Assembly (NCBI GenBank): GCA_002084535.1
Contig: NBLI01000166.1
Location: 1 to 5,122, forward strand
Direction of reading: 5' to 3'
Origin: Candidatus Zhuqueibacterota bacterium 4572_119
GTDB lineage: Bacteria; Zhuqueibacterota; Zhuqueibacteria; Thermofontimicrobiales; Thermofontimicrobiaceae
DNA: 5,122 nucleotides
Both the position numbers and the translations under genes were made by a program. Each line of letters opens with the position of its first letter. Position 1 is the first letter of the stretch. Below, in pieces: positions 1-5,122 of the stretch. Under the pieces are notes generated by a model. The model saw only the letters and a program-made list of their open reading frames with translations. It did no database searches and had not been told where the DNA came from.

Positions 1-558
1 GAAAGCAGCTACTCATTCAAGCATACTGATTCGTTGGCACTGAAAAAAATCAAGGAACTGGGCGTGAAATTGATTCCCATTGAGCTGCCAAATTTTCCAT
101 ACCGGTCAATCTCGTTTATTCTTTCCGCTGAAGCTGCCGCCGCGTTTGATGATCTGACCCGCAGCAACAATGATGACTTGTTGGTAAGGCAGGGAAAGAG
201 CAGTTGGCCCAATTCGTTTCGTTCGTCCCGGTTTATACCGGCGGTTGAATATATCAATGCTAACAGACTGCGCGTTTTACTGATTCAGGAAATGGAAAAA
301 ATATTTCAAGACATAGATTTATATATTGCTCCATCTTTTAAGGGTGGAAATTTGTTATTAACCAACCTCACCGGGCATCCATGTATTGTCGTACCCAATG
401 GCTTTACCAGGAAGGGAACCCCCGTTAGTTTTTGTTTCGTGGGCAAATATTTTGAAGAGGGAAAAATTGTCGCTGTGGCAAAGGCATTTCAAGACGCTAC
501 TGATTTTCATTTAAAGCACCCGGACATGAGTTGGGGTTTGTCAGACTATACAAAATAA
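1..558 (+). CDS. Amidase (amidase-signature family), C-terminal part, 5' end outside window
   Basis: This is the last 185 residues of an amidase-signature hydrolase related to GatA and other bacterial amidases, which cleave amide bonds through a Ser-cisSer-Lys triad. The reading frame is open from base 1, so the start lies upstream, and it ends at TAA 556-558. Visible landmarks (numbered from the first visible residue) are GVKLIPIELP (21-30), AEAAAAFDDLTR (43-54), RFIPAVEYINANR (77-89), DLYIAPSF (106-113), TNLTGHPCIVVPNGF (121-135), GTPVSFCFVGK (139-149) and the tail AKAFQDATDFHLKHP (160-174). The TNLTGHP...VPNGF...GTPVS pattern followed by an AxAxQ helix is the usual end of this family. The catalytic triad and Gly/Ser-rich signature lie in the missing N-terminal two thirds, so activity cannot be judged. 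No export signal can be assessed. The substrate is unknown. A free-standing amidase is likelier than true GatA because no gatB/gatC is visible, but the upstream side is not seen. Confidence 0.9.
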   Translation, partial: ESSYSFKHTDSLALKKIKELGVKLIPIELPNFPYRSISFILSAEAAAAFDDLTRSNNDDLLVRQGKSSWPNSFRSSRFIPAVEYINANRLRVLLIQEMEKIFQDIDLYIAPSFKGGNLLLTNLTGHPCIVVPNGFTRKGTPVSFCFVGKYFEEGKIVAVAKAFQDATDFHLKHPDMSWGLSDYTK

Positions 559-575
559 AACAATCCCATGTTTTA
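556..575 (+). terminator. Weak AT-rich hairpin overlapping the amidase stop codon
   Basis: TAAAACA (556-562) and TGTTTTA (569-575) are perfect inverted repeats around a 6-base loop, starting on the TAA stop itself. It is placed where a terminator would be expected after the amidase. The stem has only one G-C pair and is followed by AAATTTGTTAAC rather than a clean T run. It may therefore be a poor intrinsic terminator or a chance hairpin in AT-rich DNA. Confidence 0.22.
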
Positions 576-689
576 AATTTGTTAACTTAATAAACTAACA
601 ACCATCAAGATATCGCACCCCTTTGTATCTGTTTATTTTTAAACCTGTTAATAAATTAGTAAAGATAATTAACAAACTCAAAATTTTAC

Positions 690-718
690 TTGACAATATA
701 TCAAAAATTATATATATT
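690..718 (+). promoter_or_regulatory. Sigma70-like promoter candidate for the receptor operon
   Basis: The -35 element TTGACA (690-695) matches the consensus in all six positions, and TATATT (713-718) matches TATAAT in five of six, with the ideal 17-base spacer. The spacer and -10 also contain an inverted repeat, AATATAT (695-701) and ATATATT (712-718), which could be an operator or just AT-richness. The transcription start would be near 725, about 245 bases ahead of the receptor ATG. The -10 match is cheap in such AT-rich DNA; the exact -35 is what carries the call. It does not resemble the Bacteroidota TTTG / TAnnTTTG promoter. Confidence 0.5.
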
Positions 719-747
719 AAATTCATTAAATATTAGGCGCTTCTCAT

Positions 748-814
748 TAACTAATCCTTATCATTTTTTCTTTCTATTTGTTAGATAAACTTATTAGTTA
801 TCAAAAAAGATAAG
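748..814. repeat. Two interleaved inverted repeats in the receptor leader
   Basis: TAACTAAT (748-755) is exactly reverse-complementary to ATTAGTTA (793-800). CTTATC (757-762) plus T6 (764-769) is complementary to A6 (803-808) plus GATAAG (809-814), with A763 as the only bulge. The arms are in the order left1-left2-right1-right2, so in RNA the two pairings would make either a pseudoknot or two mutually exclusive stems. In DNA they could be paired operator half-sites. TTATCA also occurs as a direct repeat at 758 and 798. Both arms are AT-rich, so chance is a real alternative. Confidence 0.35.
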
Positions 815-826
815 CCAATGTATAAA
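798..826 (+). promoter_or_regulatory. Second, weaker promoter candidate
   Basis: TTATCA (798-803; four of six to TTGACA) and TATAAA (821-826; five of six to TATAAT) are separated by 17 bases. If used, the start would fall near 833, just ahead of the hairpin at 835-854, giving a leader of about 140 bases. Its -35 overlaps the right arm of the inverted repeat at 793-800, so a protein bound there would block it. The match is modest in AT-rich DNA. Confidence 0.22.
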
Positions 827-834
827 TACAAATT

Positions 835-854
835 TGCCTATCCCAAAATAGGTA
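835..854 (+). other. Short hairpin in the receptor mRNA leader
   Basis: TGCCTAT (835-841) pairs with ATAGGTA (848-854), with one G-U pair, around the loop CCCAAA. It is the most G-C-containing stem in the gap and would lie in the 5' leader from either promoter candidate. No T run follows, so it does not look like an intrinsic terminator. It may be an mRNA-stabilising or regulatory structure, or chance. Confidence 0.3.
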
Positions 855-957
855 TTAATCTATCCTGCATCACACTTTTCAAAAAACAATTAACTCTTTC
901 CACATTACATTTAGTCAAAATAAATCCATTCATCAACAAATAAACTTTCAATAAAAC

Positions 958-963
958 AGGGAG
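958..963 (+). promoter_or_regulatory. Shine-Dalgarno site of the TonB-dependent receptor
   Basis: AGGGAG lies 8 bases before the ATG at 972, which is good spacing, and fixes that ATG as the start. It is clear against the surrounding A/T-rich leader. A strong Shine-Dalgarno argues mildly against a typical Bacteroidota host, where such sites are rarely used. Confidence 0.75.
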
Positions 964-971
964 AATTAAAT

Positions 972-3900
972 ATGAATCGGGTAGCAATACTAACTGTAAT
1001 TACCATTATTCTTTCTGCCGGAATACTTATTGCCGGCACCACGGGTAAAATTGCAGGTACGGTAACAGATGCCGAATCCGGCATGCCATTGCCCGGGGTA
1101 AACGTTATTGTTCAGGGAACAATGATGGGAGCCGCGACAAATCTCGAGGGCTATTTCGTGATTTTGAATGTGCCTCCGGGTGTTTATTCAGTCAAAGCAA
1201 CGATGATGGGATATACCCCCATCACCAAAACTGACGCTCGAATAAACATTGATTTAACAACAACAATTGATTTTAAATTGTCCACAGAAGTTTTGGCTGG
1301 AGAGGAAGTTACAATTGTAGCGGAACGTCCCATCGTTCAAACTGATGTTTCCGCCAGTATAGCCAACATACAATCAGACCAAATCGAAGCCATGCCCGTA
1401 CAAAACATTAGCGAGGTTGTGGGAACACAAGCCGGTGTGTTGGGAATGAACATTCGAGGCGGCGCCATGTCTGAGACCGCTTTTATGATCGATGGTTTTA
1501 CACTCAGAGATGAAAGAACCAACAAACCTTATACCGCTGTCAGCCTGAGTTCGATTCAGGACATCCAGATCCAAACCGGTGGTTTTACAGCAGAATATGG
1601 TAACCTGCGATCAGGAATGATCAATGTTGTAACAAAAGAAGGAAGCCGTGAGCGCTTCGGCGGAACAATGAACGTCCGTTTAAGTCCACCGGCAAAAAAG
1701 CATTTTGGTCCATCCGCTTACGATCCAATGTCCTACTGGAACCGTCCATTTTTGGATGACGATGTCTGCTGGACTGGAACAGAAAACGGAGCATGGGATG
1801 AGAATACACAAAAACAATATCCCAGATTCGAGGGTTGGAATGCTGTTTCAGAAAGAACACTTCAAAATGATGACCCCACAGACGATTTGACTCCGGAAGC
1901 CGCGCAAAGAGTTTATAAATATCAACATCGTAAACAGGGTGATATTAAAAAACCGGATTTCATCATTGATGGCGGTTTCGGCGGACCTGTTCCCTTTATC
2001 AGTAAACAACTGGGCGGGCTTCGCTTCTACCTTTCTCACAGGCAAGAACAAAACATGTATTTAATTCCCCTTTCAATAGAGGGATATAATGACAATGTCA
2101 CACAAATAAAATTTACCTCTAATCTGAATCAATCCATGAAATTAACGGTCTCTGGTATGTATGGTGAAATTCATGGTGTAAATAATAACAATGTGGGACT
2201 TCCCGGTTATTTCAGCACAATCTCTGAGATTGCGGATGAAATGGGTCAGAGGAGTTATGTTACTGGAATCATGTATGGAAACGATTATTGGTGCCCAACC
2301 AACATTTATCGCCACATGGTCTCCTCAAAACTCACCTATACAAAAAGCCCTGCCACCTTTTATGAATTTTCACTGGAAAGAGTTGGAAATATTTACCGAA
2401 CAGAACCAAACGCGATTCGTGATACTACAAAAATCGTAAAAATTGGAAATGATTATTGGCTGGATGAAGCACCTTACGGATATATGCCCTATCCCAGCTC
2501 CGGCATCGATGGCTTAAGAATGGGTGTTGGCATGAGTAATTCCCGCGATTATAGCGAAATTTCTACAACAACTGCCCGCGCTAATCTAACCAGTCAGATG
2601 AATCGAACTAACCAGATAAAAGCCGGTATCGAATTTATTTACAATGAACACAGAGTTGAATACGGTGGTATTGACCTTACCTTGCCATCAGGTCGTCCAT
2701 GGACAATATGGGATAAATATCCAGTCCGTGGCGCCGCTTACATTACAGACAAAATGGAATTTAAAGGATTGAAAGCCAACATCGGCATTCGTTTAGATTA
2801 CATTCATGCTGGCGGTGAATGGTATGACCTTGATGATGAAGCTTTCTGGTACAACAGGGACTTTTTCAGCAGCAATTATACCGCTGATGTGGAAGATGAA
2901 GTTACAAAATCAGGCACCAAACACCTTTATTACTTCAGTCCGCGGCTGGGAATATCCCACCCCATCACTGACAACTCGAAACTTTATTTTAATTATGGTC
3001 ATTACCGCTCAATGCCTGAAGCGGAGAGACTATATACCCTGCAGCGTGTCACCGAGGGAAGTGTTTCCAGAATCGGGAATCCCAACAATACGCCCAGTAG
3101 AACAATCGCTTATGAACTCGGTTATGAACACAATATTTTAAATCAATTTCTTTTACGATTATCAACCTATTATAAAGATGAAACAAATCAACCAAACTGG
3201 GTTAGATATATCAGCGCCGACAGCAAAGTAAATTATTATATGGCTCATGACAACTATTACGAAGACATCCGCGGTCTGGAAGTTTCTTTGGAAAGATTGT
3301 TCGGGAAATGGGTTTACGGAATGGTCAATTACACCTACAGAGTTTCCACGTCCGGTTATTTTGGAAAACTTCGTTATTACGAAAATCCGGCTGAACAACG
3401 GGAATATGATCGTGATAACATCTACCAGGAAAAACCACTTCCCAGACCATATTTTAAAGCCAACATCATTTTTCACACACCTGTAGATTATGGTCCAAAA
3501 TACATGGGCAATCATATTTTAGGCGACTGGCTAACAAGTTTTCGTTTCATTTGGCGCGAGGGAAGTTATTCTACGTGGACTCGCGGCGTCAGCCTGCCGG
3601 GAATTAAGTACAATGTTCAATGGCCTGACTATCTTAATTTGGATATGAGGCTCAGCAAAAACGTAAAAATTGGAAACACTAATCTCGAATTTTATATGGA
3701 CATTAACAACCTGTTCAACAACAAAATTTTCTCACGATATTGTTTTTCAGATGGTAACGACTATCGTGATTACTTTGATTCCTTGTTGTGGCCAAAAAGT
3801 ATTGGAGAACCTCTTGGTTACACTGAATTTGGCGACGATCAAATTGGTGACTTGAGACCTTCTGATGTTGAATATGACGCATTGGAACCCAATCCAAACA

Positions 3901-4031
3901 ATGACCCGGAAATTGAAGCCAGAAATAGCGTCAGACGCGAAACAAAATCGTATATTGACAATCCAAACTTAAAATGGTTGTATTACCTGAATCCGAGAGA
4001 CATCTTTATTGGAATTAAAATAAACTTCTAA
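972..4031 (+). CDS. TonB-dependent outer-membrane receptor with CarboxypepD_reg-like N-terminal domain
   Basis: This is a complete 1019-residue receptor that would import a substrate across the outer membrane using energy from TonB-ExbBD. Residues 1-22 are a signal peptide with a long hydrophobic core (VAILTVITIILSAGILIAG). Residues 25-104 form a CarboxypepD_reg-like beta-sandwich (GKIAGTVTDAESGMPLPGV, TNLEGYFVILNVPPGVYSV). A TonB-box-like EEVTIVAE follows at 111-118. The plug spans about 120-224 and shows IRGGAMSETAFMIDGF (161-176) and GGFTAEYGNLRSGMINVVTK (203-222). The rest is a beta-barrel, with late strands such as GLEVSLERLFGKWVYGM (from about 767) and LEFYMDINNLFNN (about 907-919). It ends in IFIGIKINF, with the terminal Phe expected for Bam-dependent insertion. 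The length fits SusC-like receptors. Hydrophilic inserts lie at about 238-330 and 925-1005. The substrate is not evident; no siderophore or vitamin B12 feature was recognised. It is probably co-transcribed with the next gene, 58 bases downstream. The family call is secure; the SusC-like role is inferred. Confidence 0.95.
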   Translation: MNRVAILTVITIILSAGILIAGTTGKIAGTVTDAESGMPLPGVNVIVQGTMMGAATNLEGYFVILNVPPGVYSVKATMMGYTPITKTDARINIDLTTTIDFKLSTEVLAGEEVTIVAERPIVQTDVSASIANIQSDQIEAMPVQNISEVVGTQAGVLGMNIRGGAMSETAFMIDGFTLRDERTNKPYTAVSLSSIQDIQIQTGGFTAEYGNLRSGMINVVTKEGSRERFGGTMNVRLSPPAKKHFGPSAYDPMSYWNRPFLDDDVCWTGTENGAWDENTQKQYPRFEGWNAVSERTLQNDDPTDDLTPEAAQRVYKYQHRKQGDIKKPDFIIDGGFGGPVPFISKQLGGLRFYLSHRQEQNMYLIPLSIEGYNDNVTQIKFTSNLNQSMKLTVSGMYGEIHGVNNNNVGLPGYFSTISEIADEMGQRSYVTGIMYGNDYWCPTNIYRHMVSSKLTYTKSPATFYEFSLERVGNIYRTEPNAIRDTTKIVKIGNDYWLDEAPYGYMPYPSSGIDGLRMGVGMSNSRDYSEISTTTARANLTSQMNRTNQIKAGIEFIYNEHRVEYGGIDLTLPSGRPWTIWDKYPVRGAAYITDKMEFKGLKANIGIRLDYIHAGGEWYDLDDEAFWYNRDFFSSNYTADVEDEVTKSGTKHLYYFSPRLGISHPITDNSKLYFNYGHYRSMPEAERLYTLQRVTEGSVSRIGNPNNTPSRTIAYELGYEHNILNQFLLRLSTYYKDETNQPNWVRYISADSKVNYYMAHDNYYEDIRGLEVSLERLFGKWVYGMVNYTYRVSTSGYFGKLRYYENPAEQREYDRDNIYQEKPLPRPYFKANIIFHTPVDYGPKYMGNHILGDWLTSFRFIWREGSYSTWTRGVSLPGIKYNVQWPDYLNLDMRLSKNVKIGNTNLEFYMDINNLFNNKIFSRYCFSDGNDYRDYFDSLLWPKSIGEPLGYTEFGDDQIGDLRPSDVEYDALEPNPNNDPEIEARNSVRRETKSYIDNPNLKWLYYLNPRDIFIGIKINF

Positions 4032-4079
4032 TTTTGCAAAAACAATTTGAATCAAGCCTGATACTTATACTTAAACTTT

Positions 4080-4084
4080 GAGGA
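4080..4084 (+). promoter_or_regulatory. Shine-Dalgarno site of the downstream secreted protein
   Basis: GAGGA lies 5 bases before the ATG at 4090, within the 58-base gap after the receptor stop. The gap shows no convincing terminator: only the short palindrome TTTTGCAAAA (4032-4041) and a tandem ATACTT pair (4061-4072). Read-through from the receptor gene is therefore likely, with independent translation initiation here. Confidence 0.65.
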
Positions 4085-4089
4085 TTAAA

Positions 4090-5122
4090 ATGAATATAAA
4101 AAATCCAAAATTCACATTAAAAACGTTGTTTTGGTTATGCTGCGTTTTTGTGCTACTAATCAGCATCAATTTAACTTACGCGCAAGAGGTTAAATGGATT
4201 AAAATCGGCAGCCTGCACAACTGGTTCAGAGAAGACGGCTGTGAGCCTGAAGTTGGTAGAACAGGATTGCAGGCTGATCAGCAGGATGGATTAAGATGGC
4301 CCGCGCAGTATCAAAAACAGGATAACATCGCGGCAAAAGCGCTTTGGATTGGAACAATGAATTATACTGACGCCGAGCAGTATGGCGGCAACTTTTATCC
4401 GCATAAAGTTGTCCACTGCGGTCCACGAGGATGGGATGTAAACAGAGAATTTATGCCCATGGAATTTACAATTACCGGTCAATTCGATCATCCGATGGTT
4501 TATGTGGACGGTGTTGTAGGTTCAGAGCTTATGTGGGATGACAATCTTGACGCCGTAGATCCTGAAATAACGAGCGATCGCTTAATTTACAACGAAGTTA
4601 ATACTTCTATCGGGATTACACAGAAAAGAAAGATTTACGCGTGGGCTCAGCAACATCATGACAATTATTTTATCAGCGAATATGTTTTTAAAAACACTGG
4701 CAATGTTGACAAAGACGAAGACATTGAATTTCCTGACAGGACATTGGAAAATGTGTATTTTTATTTTCATTACCGTTACGCCGTAAGTAGAGAAGGCGCT
4801 GATGGTACAGATTTAAATTCTCCACGATGGGGAATAAACACCATGTGTGACACACGCGGCGAAGCAAAAGAATCCTTTAGTTTTGGGGAATATACTTACA
4901 CTGGTGATTATGAAGATTGGCTAAATGGTGACCCTGATGCCGACTCTTTACGATGCCAAATCGCCTGGCCTGGACGACATTCTTCTGCTACCTATGATTT
5001 AATAGGCTACCCGGATGTCAAATATAAATCCGGGCGTTTTCAGGGACCCCAGATTGTTGGAGTCGTAACCCTACACGCTGACAAATCAGCAACTGATAAA
5101 AGTGATGATCCTTTACAACCTA
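4090..5122 (+). CDS. Secreted protein of unknown function, partner of the TonB receptor (3' end outside window)
   Basis: An open frame from ATG 4090 runs to the window edge with no stop, giving the first 344 residues. It has a Shine-Dalgarno 5 bases ahead. Residues 1-31 form a signal peptide: basic start (K4, K7, K11), hydrophobic core LFWLCCVFVLLISI (13-26) and likely cleavage after TYA at 31. The mature protein opens with QEVKWIKIGSLHNWF, then GRTGLQADQQDGLRWPAQY (56-74), AEQYGGNFYPHKVVHCGPRG (95-114), a segment with DNLDAVDPEITSDR (151-164), and DNYFISEYVFKNTGN (191-205), which looks like a beta-sandwich strand pair. Aromatic residues are abundant. D281-x-D283-x-D285 resembles a calcium loop, but this is weak. 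I recall similar proteins directly after TonB receptors in Calditrichota/Marinimicrobia-like genomes but know no assigned function. It does not resemble SusD in the visible part, and the signal peptide looks like type I, not lipoprotein. A C-terminal type IX secretion sorting domain is possible but lies beyond the window. Confidence 0.85.
   Translation, partial: MNIKNPKFTLKTLFWLCCVFVLLISINLTYAQEVKWIKIGSLHNWFREDGCEPEVGRTGLQADQQDGLRWPAQYQKQDNIAAKALWIGTMNYTDAEQYGGNFYPHKVVHCGPRGWDVNREFMPMEFTITGQFDHPMVYVDGVVGSELMWDDNLDAVDPEITSDRLIYNEVNTSIGITQKRKIYAWAQQHHDNYFISEYVFKNTGNVDKDEDIEFPDRTLENVYFYFHYRYAVSREGADGTDLNSPRWGINTMCDTRGEAKESFSFGEYTYTGDYEDWLNGDPDADSLRCQIAWPGRHSSATYDLIGYPDVKYKSGRFQGPQIVGVVTLHADKSATDKSDDPLQP

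Larger units (their letters stand above)
559..971 (+). other. AT-rich intergenic region, 413 bp, no gene supported
   Basis: This stretch is much richer in A and T than the flanking genes and contains no reading frame that resembles a protein. It separates the amidase from the receptor gene and holds the control region of the receptor operon. It contains an exact TTGACA with a well-spaced TATATT, a second weaker promoter candidate, interleaved inverted repeats at 748-814, a short hairpin at 835-854, and a Shine-Dalgarno just before the receptor start. No tRNA, known riboswitch core or CRISPR-like repeat was recognised. If transcription begins near 725, the receptor mRNA has a leader of roughly 245 bases, longer than needed for simple translation initiation. 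Confidence 0.7.

Noticed and set aside
646..674. Inverted repeat TGTTAAT / ATTAACA with a 15-base loop upstream of the promoter
   Set aside because: Only one G-C pair per arm, a long loop and no T run. Similar TTAA-rich pairs (such as TTGTTA/TAACAA at 579-601) occur nearby, so it is most easily explained by base composition.
2806..3141. 111-codon open frame on the plus strand in another frame of the receptor gene
   Set aside because: It is an out-of-frame shadow of the receptor barrel, and the receptor frame shows no frameshift there.
3162..3515. 117-codon open frame on the minus strand inside the receptor gene
   Set aside because: It lies wholly within the strongly supported receptor coding sequence, has no Shine-Dalgarno or recognisable domain, and its sequence reads as an antisense shadow.
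4046..4072. Possible internal promoter (TTGAAT and TATACT) between receptor and secreted protein
   Set aside because: The spacing between the two elements is only about 13 bases and the -35 match is poor. Read-through from the receptor gene is the simpler reading.
4126..4147. Possible lipobox at Cys17/Cys18 (WLCC) in the secreted protein's signal peptide
   Set aside because: The hydrophobic stretch before the Cys is too short and it continues for many residues after it, so the Cys pair lies inside the hydrophobic core. Ordinary cleavage after TYA at residue 31 fits better.
1..5122. Mobile element, CRISPR array, tRNA/rRNA or defence system
   Set aside because: No transposase or integrase motif, no terminal repeats, no regularly spaced direct repeats and no RNA-gene signature were seen on either strand. 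The window is accounted for by three genes and one control region.

Overview
The window looks like a piece of chromosome from a Gram-negative bacterium of the Fibrobacterota-Chlorobiota-Bacteroidota (FCB) superphylum. The best guess is a lineage such as Calditrichota, Marinimicrobia or KSB1 rather than a true Bacteroidota. The grounds are a large outer-membrane receptor with an N-terminal CarboxypepD_reg-like domain, followed by a secreted partner of a type I recall from those lineages. Purine-rich Shine-Dalgarno sites precede both complete starts, and there is a sigma70-like TTGACA/TATATT promoter candidate; classical Bacteroidota usually lack both. This placement is an inference from protein style, not from a marker gene.

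Layout, all on the + strand: (1) bases 1-558, the C-terminal third or so of an amidase-signature enzyme, cut by the window edge; (2) bases 559-971, a very AT-rich 413-bp gap with no supported gene, which holds two promoter candidates, a set of inverted repeats and a ribosome binding site; (3) bases 972-4031, a complete 1019-residue TonB-dependent outer-membrane receptor; (4) bases 4032-4089, a short 58-bp gap with no evident terminator; (5) bases 4090-5122, the first 344 residues of a secreted protein that runs off the window without a stop.

The receptor and the secreted protein are close together, on the same strand, each with its own Shine-Dalgarno, and are probably one transcription unit. 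By analogy with SusC/SusD, the downstream protein may be a surface or periplasmic partner of the receptor. However, it does not resemble SusD in the visible part and carries an ordinary rather than a lipoprotein signal peptide. The substrate cannot be told from the sequence. The amidase is separated by the long gap and is probably a separate transcription unit.

The points most worth following up are the uncharacterised receptor partner, two large hydrophilic loops predicted at either end of the receptor barrel, and the long structured AT-rich leader. No mobile element, RNA gene, CRISPR array or defence system was seen.
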